The notes beneath the pieces were generated by a model. It had not been told where the DNA came from. It saw nothing but the letters and a program-made list of their open reading frames with translations, and made no database searches. From Dialister sp900541485 (GTDB lineage Bacteria > Bacillota > Negativicutes > Veillonellales > Dialisteraceae): DNA of 64,000 nucleotides. Positions within the stretch are counted from its first letter, which is position 1. Each line of letters opens with the position of its first letter. A program made the translations under genes and the position numbers. This document shows, in pieces, positions 34,044 to 43,159 of the stretch. The DNA lies in the NCBI GenBank assembly GCA_965119665.1, contig OZ221974.1:372001-436000 (forward strand), read 5' to 3'.

Positions 34044-35864
34044 ATGGCATATCTGGCACTATATCGTAAGTGGCGGCCCCGTACGTTTGACGAGGTTGTC
34101 GGCCAAAAGCATATTTCTATTCCTATCCTGAGAGCATTGGAGCAAGGACGCCTGGCCCACGCTTATCTGTTTTCAGGTCCGCGGGGTACAGGGAAAACAA
34201 GCATGGCCAGAATTCTTGCAAAAGCTGTAAACTGCTCAAATCCCATGAACGGAAATCCCTGTAATACCTGCCCAAGCTGTACAGAAATTAATAACGGATC
34301 CAGCATGGATGTCTACGAGATAGACGGCGCTTCTGCACGCGGAGTAGATGAAATTATTAAAATTCGCAAGTCTATTCCCACACTCCCGGTATCAGGAAAT
34401 AAAAAAGTGTATATCATCGATGAAGTCCACATGCTGACGAGAGAAGCATTTAATGCTCTTTTAAAAACACTGGAAGAACCTCCCGGACATGTACTTTTTA
34501 TTCTTGCAACCACAGAACCGGAAAAAATTCCCCTCACTATTTTATCCCGCTGCCAGCGGTATGAATTTCACCGGATTTCCGTAAGGGATATAAAAGAGCA
34601 TTTATTATATGTTTCCGAGCAAGCTTCTCTCCATCTCAGCCCGGAGGCGGCCGACTTGATTGCGGTCCGCTCCGAAGGCGGTCTGCGTGATGCCCTTTCC
34701 TTACTTGACCAATGCTCCAACATATCGGATAACAAAGAGCTTTCTGCCGAAATCGTTTATAATCTTTTAGGACTGACAGAAAAAGATACCATTATAAATT
34801 TATCCCACCATATTTTTTCTTCTGAAAGCGGTAAAGCACTTCAGCTTTTTTATGAAATTTTACAAAACGGCAAAGAACCGGGAGCCATTCTCCGTGATTT
34901 ACTGGAACATTTCAGAAATATCATGATTTGCAAGATAGATACTAACGCTCCGGAACTCATATCTTATGGAAGCGCACTGGATATCTTGAAATCTGACTCC
35001 CAAAAATTGAGTGAGCCTTATCTGGATGCCTTATTTGCCTCACTTCATAAAACAATGGCTGACGTAAAAAGAAGCTCTTCCCCGCGCATGAATGCAGAAA
35101 TGGGATTGCTCCGCTTATGCCGCATAAAAGGCTCTGCAGAACTGGACAGCCTGGCTGAACGGGTAGAGAACCTGGAAAATAAAGTTTTCAGCCCTTCCGA
35201 GAACAATTCTCTATCTTTTGTATCACCATTACCCAAGCAAAAAGAATCCCCTTCTCCCGTAGTTTCAAAATCCGATAACAACGACAAGGCTCCTTCCGGC
35301 GAAAAATCTGAAAAGGCTAACCCCTCTGACGGAATTTCAAATCCTGAGCCGGAAAAAAGTAAAAATCCGGAGTCGCAATCTCCAAAATCACAATTTATTG
35401 ATCCTGCCGACTATCCGTCTTTATGGAATCAGTTTACGTCTTACTTACAGCAAATTCATCGTATTGATATTTGGAGTTGTGTACAAAAAGGAACCTTGAT
35501 TCTTATTAATAATCACAGAGTAATTGCTTCTCTCCCTCAGCAATTTTTGGTTTTAGGTGCTAATAATCCGGGGTATCAATCTGTCATTTCTGATGCCTTT
35601 GCCCATATTACGGGACAAAGCCTGGAATTCCATGCCGTGCTGAAAGGTTCTATAGAAGAAAGTTCTGCATTGGAAGAAGCTAAGAATTACTCTCCCATAA
35701 ATAAAACCGCAAACCTTGCGGATAACAGTTCTCCTGATGAACATACCGATGACTATCAATTGCTCTCTCCGGAAGAACTTGATCAAAATAAAGAAAAAGA
35801 GCCTGTTTTATCAGAGGCCCTCAAAATTATTCCCCATTGCGATATTTATAAAAAAGGTGAGTAA
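34044..35864 (+). CDS. dnaX: DNA polymerase III subunits gamma/tau
   Basis: A 606-residue clamp-loader subunit. The open frame begins at 33858, but that part is SRP RNA; the ATG at 34044 has GGAGG five bases before it and gives the canonical M-A-Y-L-A-L-Y-R-K-W-R-P start. AAA+ motifs are G-P-R-G-T-G-K-T (43-50), a zinc-binding C-N-T-C-P-S-C group, D-E-V-H-M-L and the sensor S-R-C-Q-R-Y-E-F. A low-complexity linker rich in S, P, N, E and K (about 390-455) precedes a tau-like C-terminal domain. I see no programmed-frameshift slippery site clearly enough to claim a gamma form. Confidence 0.96.
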   Translation: MAYLALYRKWRPRTFDEVVGQKHISIPILRALEQGRLAHAYLFSGPRGTGKTSMARILAKAVNCSNPMNGNPCNTCPSCTEINNGSSMDVYEIDGASARGVDEIIKIRKSIPTLPVSGNKKVYIIDEVHMLTREAFNALLKTLEEPPGHVLFILATTEPEKIPLTILSRCQRYEFHRISVRDIKEHLLYVSEQASLHLSPEAADLIAVRSEGGLRDALSLLDQCSNISDNKELSAEIVYNLLGLTEKDTIINLSHHIFSSESGKALQLFYEILQNGKEPGAILRDLLEHFRNIMICKIDTNAPELISYGSALDILKSDSQKLSEPYLDALFASLHKTMADVKRSSSPRMNAEMGLLRLCRIKGSAELDSLAERVENLENKVFSPSENNSLSFVSPLPKQKESPSPVVSKSDNNDKAPSGEKSEKANPSDGISNPEPEKSKNPESQSPKSQFIDPADYPSLWNQFTSYLQQIHRIDIWSCVQKGTLILINNHRVIASLPQQFLVLGANNPGYQSVISDAFAHITGQSLEFHAVLKGSIEESSALEEAKNYSPINKTANLADNSSPDEHTDDYQLLSPEELDQNKEKEPVLSEALKIIPHCDIYKKGE

Positions 35865-35947
35865 CTTACATTTTATTAAATACCCTTATCACAACGAGAA
35901 AAATACTATATAATAATTTAAAGAATAACCCTTAAGGAGGAAGAAAA

Positions 35948-36274
35948 ATGTTTGGTAATAAGGCACAAATGCAAAATATGCTTAAAAAAGCTCGTAAAAT
36001 GCAGGAAGATATGCAAAAAATGCAGGAGGAATTAAAACAGCAGACCGTTGATGTTTCTGTCGGCGGTGGTGCGGTAGCTATCGTAATGAATGGAGAAAAA
36101 CAAATTGTTTCTTTAAAAATCAATAAAGATGCTATTGATCCCGAAGACCCGGAGATGTTGGAAGATCTCATTACCACCGCCGTAAATGAAGCCGGCAAAA
36201 AAGCTGACGATATGGTTCAAAAAGGTATGAGCAAGGTTACAGGAGGCCTCGGACTTCCCGGCGGCATGTTTTAA
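35948..36274 (+). CDS. Nucleoid-associated protein, YbaB/EbfC family
   Basis: A 108-residue DNA-binding protein forming tweezer-like dimers. The N-terminal charged helix (N-M-L-K-K-A-R-K-M-Q-E-D-M-Q-K-M-Q-E-E-L) and the V-S-V-G-G-G-A-V core are typical, with a glycine- and methionine-rich end. AAGGAGG precedes the ATG. It lies between dnaX and recR as in most bacteria, and its stop overlaps the recR start. Confidence 0.95.
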   Translation: MFGNKAQMQNMLKKARKMQEDMQKMQEELKQQTVDVSVGGGAVAIVMNGEKQIVSLKINKDAIDPEDPEMLEDLITTAVNEAGKKADDMVQKGMSKVTGGLGLPGGMF

Positions 36275-36864
36275 TGAATAATGATTTAGAACTGGTAGCA
36301 GAACAATTTCGTAAACTTCCTGGAATCGGTGTAAAAACAGCAAGAAGACTTGCTTATTTTATGCTGGAAAGACCGCAATCGGATGTAGATGCATTCATTC
36401 AAACAATCCGGGACGCAAGAAGCAAGGTTTGTTACTGTTCCGCTTGCTATAACCTTTCCACCTCGGATCCTTGTGAAATTTGCAATGATGATCGCAGGGA
36501 TCATTCTCTTATCTGCGTAGTGGAACAACCGCAGGATGTACAGGCCTTGGAACAAAGTCATGAATATCATGGTCTATATCATGTACTTCATGGTGCTTTA
36601 TCCCCTCTTGACGGCATCGGACCCGATCGGTTAAAAATCAAAGAGCTTCTAAACCGTATTTCCGATCATCAGGTGCAAGAAATCATTTTAGCTACCGATC
36701 CGGATACGGAAGGAGAAGCTACCGCATATTATATTTCACACCTGATTAAGCCCCTGGGAATTAAAGTTACACGAATCGCAAGAGGACTGCCCGCGGGCGG
36801 AGATATCGGATATGCTGACAGTATGACATTGGCAGGTGCCGTAGAAAACCGAAAAGAAATGTAG
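36274..36864 (+). CDS. recR: Recombination mediator protein RecR
   Basis: A 196-residue protein that works with RecO/RecF to load RecA at gaps. The helix-hairpin-helix L-P-G-I-G-V-K-T-A-R-R is near residues 15-25, the four-cysteine zinc finger follows (C-Y-C-S-A-C-Y...C-E-I-C, near 53-70), and the Toprim motif is I-I-L-A-T-D-P-D-T-E-G-E. The ATG overlaps the ybaB stop by one base (TAATG). Confidence 0.97.
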   Translation: MNNDLELVAEQFRKLPGIGVKTARRLAYFMLERPQSDVDAFIQTIRDARSKVCYCSACYNLSTSDPCEICNDDRRDHSLICVVEQPQDVQALEQSHEYHGLYHVLHGALSPLDGIGPDRLKIKELLNRISDHQVQEIILATDPDTEGEATAYYISHLIKPLGIKVTRIARGLPAGGDIGYADSMTLAGAVENRKEM

Positions 36865-36931
36865 TGTTACGGTATTTTCTTATCATATTTTATATACTTA
36901 CATAGAGGTTTATTTTACAAGGAGGACTGGA

Positions 36932-37180
36932 ATGGAAATTTTGGGCGTAAGTGTTGTCGGTCTTATTACTGCTATAATTTGTGTCTTTATTTTATGCAAA
37001 TTTTTAAGCTGTGCCGTATTCCCGCTTATTGGAAATATTATTGCCGGCGGTATCCTATATTATATTCTGGACGCCTTTAGTATTATCCAAATGCAATGGA
37101 GTGTATTTGATGCCATTGTCATTGCTATTTTTGGAATTCCCGGCACTATTTTTATCGCTTTACTGCGACTGTTTTTCTGA
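36932..37180 (+). CDS. BofA-family small membrane protein
   Basis: An 82-residue protein with two or three membrane segments and the C-terminal I-F-G-I-P-G-T-I-F-I-A-L-L motif of the BofA family. In Bacillus BofA inhibits SpoIVFB so that pro-sigma-K is processed at the right time in sporulation, and it lies just after recR, as here. AAGGAGG precedes the ATG. No sporulation gene is seen in this window, so the protein may be a relic or serve another intramembrane protease. Confidence 0.8.
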   Translation: MEILGVSVVGLITAIICVFILCKFLSCAVFPLIGNIIAGGILYYILDAFSIIQMQWSVFDAIVIAIFGIPGTIFIALLRLFF

Positions 37181-37203
37181 GATTACACATCTTACGGTTA
37201 ATA

Positions 37204-37249
37204 GAAAAAGAGGTTCAAATGTCCGAAAAGACATGGAACCTCTTTTTAT
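37204..37249. terminator. Bidirectional terminator between bofA-type gene and dnaJ
   Basis: Arms AAAAAGAGGTTC and GAACCTCTTTTT enclose an inner hairpin (ATGTC/GACAT), with A and T runs on both sides. Confidence 0.92.
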
Positions 37250-37265
37250 TGTCAGTGCGAAAATA

Positions 37266-38444
37266 TCAACAGCTTTTTATCTTATCAATGATTTTATCCA
37301 ACCAAGACCCTTTCCCTTTATACTTGGTTAAGTCTTCTCCGTATAAATTTGCATAATTAAGCAACGCCTCTTTTTGGTCTTCTTTCAGCTTCTTTGGCAC
37401 TGCCACTTTGATTTCTACGTAAAGATTTCCTTTACGGTTTCCTTGCAAATGCGGCATCCCTTCACCGGCAATACGGAAGCGGGTTCCGCTTTGTGTGCCT
37501 GCAGGAATTTTTAATTCCACTTCTTTTTCTAAGGTTTTTACATGGATAACACTCCCCAAAGCAGCCGTGGGGAAAGAAATACTTTTCCTGCAATACAAAT
37601 CATCACCTGCACGCTCAAAGTCAGGATCTTCTTTGACATAAATATAAACGTACAAATCACCCTTAGGGCCGCCCCTTTTCCCAGGTTCGCCTTCTCCTGA
37701 TACACGCATTCTTACGCCGGAATCAGCACCGGCAGGAATATTGACCTCTATTGTCTTTTGCTTCCGTTCTGTTCCTGCTCCGTGGCAATTATGACATTTA
37801 TTTTTAATAATTTTCCCCGTGCCGTCGCAATCCGGACAAGTTACTACATTAATCATTTGTCCAAACGGACTGTTTCTGACTACACGCTGTTGCCCCGTAC
37901 CATGACAAGTTTGGCAGGTTTCGACAGATGATCCGGGCTCTGCTCCATTACCATGACAATGACTGCAAGTTTCATTTTTTACAACAGAAAACTTTTTACG
38001 AACACCTTTGGCCGCTTCCCGTAAAGTGATTTCCATGTCATACCGCAAATCGGCTCCTTGCTCAGGGCCATTGCTGTTCCTACGACGACCTCCGGTAAAC
38101 ATATCAAATATGTCACCCATATCAAAGCCACCCTGACCGCCGAAGTTGTTGAAATCAAATCCGCCAAATCCGCCGCCGAAACCTCCCGGACCGGGACCGC
38201 CTCCCTGTGATGCCTGCCGGAATGCATCATGACCTAATTGGTCATACTGTGCCCGTTTATCGGCATCAGAAAGGACATGGTATGCTTCATTGACTTCTTT
38301 AAATTTGTTTTCTGCCTCTTTCAGATTATCTTTATTTAAGTCCGGATGATATTTCCGTGCCAGTTTTCTATATGCTCTTTTTATATCCGCATCGGTGGCA
38401 TTCTTTTCAACACCGAGCACTTCATAATAATCCCGATTCGCCAT
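37266..38444 (-). CDS. dnaJ: Chaperone protein DnaJ
   Basis: A 392-residue Hsp40 that stimulates DnaK. The J domain (1-70) has H-P-D near residue 33. A G/F-rich region follows (about 76-115), then four C-x-x-C-x-G-x-G zinc repeats (C-S-H-C-H-G-N-G, C-Q-T-C-H-G-T-G, C-P-D-C-D-G-T-G, C-H-N-C-H-G-A-G) and the C-terminal substrate-binding beta domain. It is the last gene of hrcA-grpE-dnaK-dnaJ. A 146-base gap separates it from dnaK; I see no clear promoter there. Confidence 0.98.
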   Translation of the reverse strand: MANRDYYEVLGVEKNATDADIKRAYRKLARKYHPDLNKDNLKEAENKFKEVNEAYHVLSDADKRAQYDQLGHDAFRQASQGGGPGPGGFGGGFGGFDFNNFGGQGGFDMGDIFDMFTGGRRRNSNGPEQGADLRYDMEITLREAAKGVRKKFSVVKNETCSHCHGNGAEPGSSVETCQTCHGTGQQRVVRNSPFGQMINVVTCPDCDGTGKIIKNKCHNCHGAGTERKQKTIEVNIPAGADSGVRMRVSGEGEPGKRGGPKGDLYVYIYVKEDPDFERAGDDLYCRKSISFPTAALGSVIHVKTLEKEVELKIPAGTQSGTRFRIAGEGMPHLQGNRKGNLYVEIKVAVPKKLKEDQKEALLNYANLYGEDLTKYKGKGSWLDKIIDKIKSC

Positions 38445-38590
38445 TAGGGAAACACAATCCTTTTATCAGTAATAAATAGCTTTGAGCTGTGCTCTTCAGC
38501 TCTATTCCCCTACTTATCGGAGAATTTTTGGAAAAAGACACAGCCCGCTGCTGATTATTTAACTACAATTCATTAATATCTATAATTCAC

Positions 38591-40468
38591 TTATTTTTTG
38601 TCATCATCAACCACTTTGTAATCTGCATCGACTACATTATCATCCGGTTTCTGAGCCTGCTGAGGGTTCCCTTGTCCGGCTGCTCCGGTTTGATCTCCGC
38701 CTGCAGCCTGCTGAGCCTGCTGTGCTTGCTGGTACATCTGGCTTGTCATTTCATAAAGGGGTTTTGTCAAAGCTTCTGCATCAGCCTTCATTTTTTCCAC
38801 ATCTTCCCCTCGCAATGACTCACGGAGTTTCGCTATAGCTTCATTAATTTCTTTAACCTTACCGGAATCTGCTTTATCACCCAAATCCTTAATTGTTTTT
38901 TCTGCCTGGTAAATTAAGGACTCGCCCTGATTCCTCTGCTCAATTATTTCTTTGCGCTTTTTATCTTCTTCTTCATGCGCTTTAGCATCTTGTTGCATTT
39001 TTTCAATTTCTTCATCAGAGAGACCGGAAGAAGATTTGATATCTATCTTCTGTTCCTTACCTGTTCCCAAGTCTTTTGCTGATACATGGACAATACCATT
39101 GGCATCAATATCAAAGGTTACCTGAATCTGCGGAACGCCTCTCGGAGCCGGAGGAATGTCGGCCAATTCAAAGCGGCCTAAAGTTTTATTGTTGGCTGCC
39201 ATCGGACGTTCACCCTGCAATACATGTATGTCAACAGAAGGCTGGTTATCACTGGCCGTCGAAAATACTTGGCTCTTAGATGTCGGGATTGTTGTATTTC
39301 TTTTAATCATAGTGGTAAATACACCACCTAAGGTTTCAATCCCTAAAGATAATGGTGTCACATCCAGAAGAAGTACGTCTTTTACTTCGCCCTTCAATAC
39401 ACCGGCCTGAATCGCTGCACCAACTGCAACAGATTCGTCAGGGTTTACGCTCTTGCTCGGTTCTTTTCCAAATTTATTCTTGATTAATGCCTGTACCGCC
39501 GGAATGCGGGAAGATCCGCCTACAAGGAGTACTTTATCAATATCATTTACCGTCAGACCTGCATCCTTAAGCGCAATATCAATCGGTTCCACCGTATCCT
39601 GAACCAGATCTTCGGTAATCTTTTCAAACATTGCACGGGTTAAAGACGCATCAAAATGCACAGGCTGTCCGTTCATATCCATAGTAAGGAATGGCAGATT
39701 TACATCTGTAGTCATCACATTGGACAGCTCAATTTTTGCTTTTTCTGCTGCTTCTTTTAATCTCTTGTTTGTCATCGGATCACGACGGAGCTCGAATCCG
39801 TTCTGTGCCTTAAATGTGGTGGCAATCCAATCCATGATGCGGGCATCAAAATCATCGCCGCCGAGATGTCCGTTCCCGTGGGATGCTTCTACTTCAAATA
39901 CACCATCTGCCAGATTTAAGATAGATACATCAAATGTACCGCCCCCTAAGTCGTAAACAAGGAATCTGTGTTCTTTCCCATCGCTGACTTTATCAAGACC
40001 GTATGCTAAGGAAGATGCAGTCGGTTCGTTAATGATACGAAGTACATTCAATCCTGCTATAGCACCTGCATCTTTGGTTGCCTGTCTCTGACTGTCGGTA
40101 AAATAGGCGGGGCAAGTAATAACGGCATCCGTTACGCTTTCTCCCAAATAGGCCTCTGCATCAGCTTTCAGCTTCTGAAGAATCATCGCAGATACTTCCT
40201 GCGGTGTATAAGATTTATCTCCTATTTTCACTTTATAATCAGATTCACCCATGTGACGTTTGATAGATACAATAGTTCTATCCGGGTTTGAAACCGCCTG
40301 GTTTTTCGCAAGCTGTCCTACAAGACGCTCCCCTGTTTTAGAAAATCCTACTACCGAAGGAGTCAGACGGGAACCTTCCGCATTAGGAATGACAACAGGT
40401 TCTCCCCCTTCCATAACTGCTACAACAGAGTTAGTTGTTCCTAAATCAATACCAATTACTTTTGACAT
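38591..40468 (-). CDS. dnaK: Chaperone protein DnaK
   Basis: A 625-residue Hsp70. I-G-I-D-L-G-T-T-N-S opens the ATPase domain, with D-L-G-G-G-T-F-D-V-S and L-V-G-G-S-S-R-I-P. The interdomain linker D-V-L-L-L-D-V-T-P-L is followed by the substrate-binding domain and a lid with a Q/A-rich tail ending in V-V-D-A-D-Y-K. It lacks the roughly 25-residue insert of Gram-negative DnaK in the N-terminal domain, in keeping with a Firmicute. Confidence 0.98.
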   Translation of the reverse strand: MSKVIGIDLGTTNSVVAVMEGGEPVVIPNAEGSRLTPSVVGFSKTGERLVGQLAKNQAVSNPDRTIVSIKRHMGESDYKVKIGDKSYTPQEVSAMILQKLKADAEAYLGESVTDAVITCPAYFTDSQRQATKDAGAIAGLNVLRIINEPTASSLAYGLDKVSDGKEHRFLVYDLGGGTFDVSILNLADGVFEVEASHGNGHLGGDDFDARIMDWIATTFKAQNGFELRRDPMTNKRLKEAAEKAKIELSNVMTTDVNLPFLTMDMNGQPVHFDASLTRAMFEKITEDLVQDTVEPIDIALKDAGLTVNDIDKVLLVGGSSRIPAVQALIKNKFGKEPSKSVNPDESVAVGAAIQAGVLKGEVKDVLLLDVTPLSLGIETLGGVFTTMIKRNTTIPTSKSQVFSTASDNQPSVDIHVLQGERPMAANNKTLGRFELADIPPAPRGVPQIQVTFDIDANGIVHVSAKDLGTGKEQKIDIKSSSGLSDEEIEKMQQDAKAHEEEDKKRKEIIEQRNQGESLIYQAEKTIKDLGDKADSGKVKEINEAIAKLRESLRGEDVEKMKADAEALTKPLYEMTSQMYQQAQQAQQAAGGDQTGAAGQGNPQQAQKPDDNVVDADYKVVDDDKK

Positions 40469-40524
40469 TTAAAATGTCCCCTTTCTTTTTTATCTATACC
40501 AATCAAGTTTTAACTTTATTTATT

Positions 40525-41139
40525 TTATGGCTTATGAGACACCTGTACAGATGCAGGCCGCAGAACCGTATCTTTATACATATAGCCCTTCTTTAATACC
40601 ACAGCTACTGTATCATCTTCCAAATCCTCAGATGCAATTTGCATAACCGCCTCATGGAAATATGGATCAAACGGCTTTCCTTGGGCCTCTATTTCTGTTA
40701 CACCAAAGTCATTTAATGTTTTTACGAATTGTTTCACCAACATTTCAACCCCTTGGATAAAAACATCTCCGGGATCACTCTTCTTTATTTGCACCAAAGC
40801 CATTTCAAAATTATCAATTACAGGCAAAAAGGCTTTTAATGTATCTGCCCGTACAATATCTGTCATCTTGCTCTCATTTTCCCGGGTACGCCGGCGAAAA
40901 TTATCAAAGTCTGCCTGAAGCCTTATATACTGGGAAAGTGAAGTTGCCAGTTTTGATTCTGCTTCTTCTTTCTTATCCCTCAGTTCTCTCATGGCTTTCT
41001 CGGCCTTCTCAACCTCTTCTTTTAAAGATACCGCTTCTTTTTCCAATCCTTCGGAGTGCTTTGATTCCGAGGTCTGTATATTTTCTTCTCCGGGACTTTC
41101 ACTCACATGAATTTCATTTTTTTCTTTATTTTCCGTCAT
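40525..41139 (-). CDS. grpE: Nucleotide exchange factor GrpE
   Basis: A 204-residue dimeric factor that releases ADP from DnaK. An acidic disordered N-terminus (1-35) leads into a long coiled coil (about 36-90, with D-F-D-N-F-R-R-R-T). The C-terminal beta domain contains V-L-K-K-G-Y-M-Y-K-D-T-V-L-R-P-A-S-V-Q-V-S. GGAGG precedes the ATG. It stands between hrcA and dnaK. Confidence 0.97.
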   Translation of the reverse strand: MTENKEKNEIHVSESPGEENIQTSESKHSEGLEKEAVSLKEEVEKAEKAMRELRDKKEEAESKLATSLSQYIRLQADFDNFRRRTRENESKMTDIVRADTLKAFLPVIDNFEMALVQIKKSDPGDVFIQGVEMLVKQFVKTLNDFGVTEIEAQGKPFDPYFHEAVMQIASEDLEDDTVAVVLKKGYMYKDTVLRPASVQVSHKP

Positions 41140-41190
41140 CAGCGGAACCTCCTAAATTTAATTATTATTTTTTCAGATAATAATCTGTTA

Positions 41191-42249
41191 TTATTCCTCT
41201 TCCTTCAAAAGCGTATTCAATCTTTGTTGCATAAAATACATCATCCCTATAATCTTGCTGTACTGCATTCTTGTGGACCCCAAAACTGCCACAGATCCTA
41301 TTACCCGTCCCTGGGAAGTAAACTGTGCTCTGACAACCGACAAATCTGAAAACGATTTAAATAAATTTTCAAATCCGATATGAACAGCAATCGGTTTATC
41401 CATTGAAGACAAAAGCATACTTTCCAAAATATCTCTTTCTTCCAAAAGATTTAAGATATCCTGCACCCTTTCCACATTTTGAAATTCCGGCTGTTCAATC
41501 AACTGGGAGGCCCCACCGGAATACACTTTATTTTTTGGTGCCAATGCTTCATTCATGGCATTGAAAATTGGGATATAAGATGATAAATCCTTTTCTACAG
41601 CCTTTTGAAAAGACATAATCAATGACTCATTCACTCCGTCAATATTCTTGCCATGAAGAAAACGGTTGAGCTTATCTGCTATCAGCTGCATTTCATCAAA
41701 TGATGAATTTTCCGGAATATTCACAATGGCATCGGATACAGTGCCATCATCAGTTACTACAAGAAGAATCGCCCGTTTATTGTCCAGAGGAAGAAATCTT
41801 ACATAATTAAAGATGCTTGATTCTCCTGAAGATGCGGAAACCGAAAGGGAATGTGTGAGCATGGCTACCACCTTGGCCATATTTCTAAATATTTCATCCA
41901 CCTTTGTGGCATGCTTTGTCAACATTTGCTCAAGTGCCAATTCCTCTTCCGTTGTCACAGTAGACGGCTGCATTAACCAATCTACGTAGTACCGGTATCC
42001 TTTTATAGACGGGATTCTTCCTGCCGATGCATGCGGCTGTTCCAAATATCCCTCATCCTCGAGGTCCTGCATTTCATTTCTTATGGTCGCACTGCTTACA
42101 CCCAGATTATATTTTTTTTCTATCGTTCTTGAACCTACCGGTTCTGCCGTCGATGAATAATCCTGGACTATCGCCCACAATACCTTTCTTTTTCTCTCAT
42201 TTAATTCATTCATCCCATTTAGAGCATCATCCATTCTTCGTTTTTCCAT
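41191..42249 (-). CDS. hrcA: Heat-inducible transcription repressor HrcA
   Basis: A 352-residue repressor of class I heat-shock genes. The N-terminal winged helix (L-W-A-I-V-Q-D-Y, G-S-R-T-I-E-K-K-Y-N-L-G-V-S-S-A-T-I-R-N-E-M) binds CIRCE, and the C-terminal HrcA domain senses GroEL availability. The ATG at 42249 is chosen over a GTG three codons upstream because AAAGG lies eight bases before it. CIRCE lies between its promoter and this start, so the operon is self-repressed. Confidence 0.97.
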   Translation of the reverse strand: MEKRRMDDALNGMNELNERKRKVLWAIVQDYSSTAEPVGSRTIEKKYNLGVSSATIRNEMQDLEDEGYLEQPHASAGRIPSIKGYRYYVDWLMQPSTVTTEEELALEQMLTKHATKVDEIFRNMAKVVAMLTHSLSVSASSGESSIFNYVRFLPLDNKRAILLVVTDDGTVSDAIVNIPENSSFDEMQLIADKLNRFLHGKNIDGVNESLIMSFQKAVEKDLSSYIPIFNAMNEALAPKNKVYSGGASQLIEQPEFQNVERVQDILNLLEERDILESMLLSSMDKPIAVHIGFENLFKSFSDLSVVRAQFTSQGRVIGSVAVLGSTRMQYSKIIGMMYFMQQRLNTLLKEEE

Positions 42250-42264
42250 TTCAGTCACCTTTTA

Positions 42265-42291
42265 TTAGCACTCACTAAGAACGAGTGCTAA
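42265..42291. promoter_or_regulatory. CIRCE operator
   Basis: Perfect TTAGCACTC and GAGTGCTAA arms with the canonical 9-base spacer, 15 bases before the hrcA ATG and immediately downstream of the promoter. This is the HrcA-binding site. Confidence 0.98.
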
Positions 42292-42302
42292 ACTACATTA
42301 TT

Positions 42303-42331
42303 AGTATATGCCGTGTATCCAAGAATGTCAA
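42303..42331 (-). promoter_or_regulatory. Promoter of the hrcA-grpE-dnaK-dnaJ operon
   Basis: Perfect TTGACA (42326-42331), 17 bases, TATACT (42303-42308). The predicted start falls at the edge of CIRCE. Confidence 0.88.
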
Positions 42332-42421
42332 TACTTTCAATACAAACACGCCGCTATTATGCAGCATTTTTTTGAAAATCATGGAATTATTTATCATTGC
42401 TTTCATCAAGTTAAAGACACT

Positions 42422-42466
42422 AAAAAAGCTGCCTGACTACAAATCTTATCGCCAGGCAGCTTTTTA
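42422..42466. terminator. Terminator after the MBL-fold hydrolase gene
   Basis: Arms AAAGCTGCCTG and CAGGCAGCTTT are perfect complements with an 18-base loop and T runs on both strands. It lies just after the minus-strand stop at 42469. Confidence 0.88.
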
Positions 42467-42468
42467 TT

Positions 42469-43134
42469 TTATAAACCAACAGATTCTCCGGGATTCACAA
42501 CTTTTACTGAGATATTGTACTCGGCAGCCAATTTTTTTAAGCCGTCCGGATTCTGTGAAATAACGGGCCAGGTATTGTAATGTACGGGAATTATTGTTTT
42601 TGCTTTTAAGAACTGGGCAGCTTTTACTGCATCTTCCGGTCCCATAGTGTAATTATCACCAATGGGCAATACGGCATAATCAATATCAAAGAGCTCACCA
42701 AATAATTTCATATCACCAAATAATGCGGTATCTCCTGAATAATATACGGTAATACCTTCATTGAATTTGATAATGAATCCTGCCGCAATGCCACCCGAAA
42801 CACCGGAACTATGCATTGCTGTTACCATTTTTAAAGAACCGAAGGGAGCTTTATAAATACCGCCCAGATTCATCGGTTGGAAATTGGTAACGGTTTCGGG
42901 GAACTGGCCAATAATTTCAGGAATGGCAATAACCTTTGCACCCGTTCGTTCTGCAATTTGCGGGGCATCCCCCAAGTGGTCCGCATGAGCATGGGACAAC
43001 AGAATATAATCACTTTCTACTTGATCTGCTTTTATTGCTGCCAAATCATTCCCCGATAAAAACGGATCGAAAAGCAGTTTTTCTTTTCCCGTATCCAACA
43101 GGAAACATGCATGTCCATAAAATGTAAATTTCAT
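42469..43134 (-). CDS. MBL-fold metal-dependent hydrolase, UPF0173 family
   Basis: A 221-residue metallo-beta-lactamase-fold protein. The metal motif S-H-A-H-A-D-H-L-G-D lies near residues 46-55, with further ligands in T-A-M-H-S-S, Y-S-G-D-T-A and V-H-Y-N-T. The UPF0173 group has no agreed substrate. ATG at 43134 is chosen because AAGGAG precedes it and it yields the family start M-K-F-T-F-Y-G-H; the frame extends eight codons upstream. It follows the ANTAR regulator after 25 bases and may be co-transcribed with the two-component genes. Confidence 0.9.
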   Translation of the reverse strand: MKFTFYGHACFLLDTGKEKLLFDPFLSGNDLAAIKADQVESDYILLSHAHADHLGDAPQIAERTGAKVIAIPEIIGQFPETVTNFQPMNLGGIYKAPFGSLKMVTAMHSSGVSGGIAAGFIIKFNEGITVYYSGDTALFGDMKLFGELFDIDYAVLPIGDNYTMGPEDAVKAAQFLKAKTIIPVHYNTWPVISQNPDGLKKLAAEYNISVKVVNPGESVGL

Positions 43135-43159
43135 TTTTGCTCTCCTTTCAAATAACACA

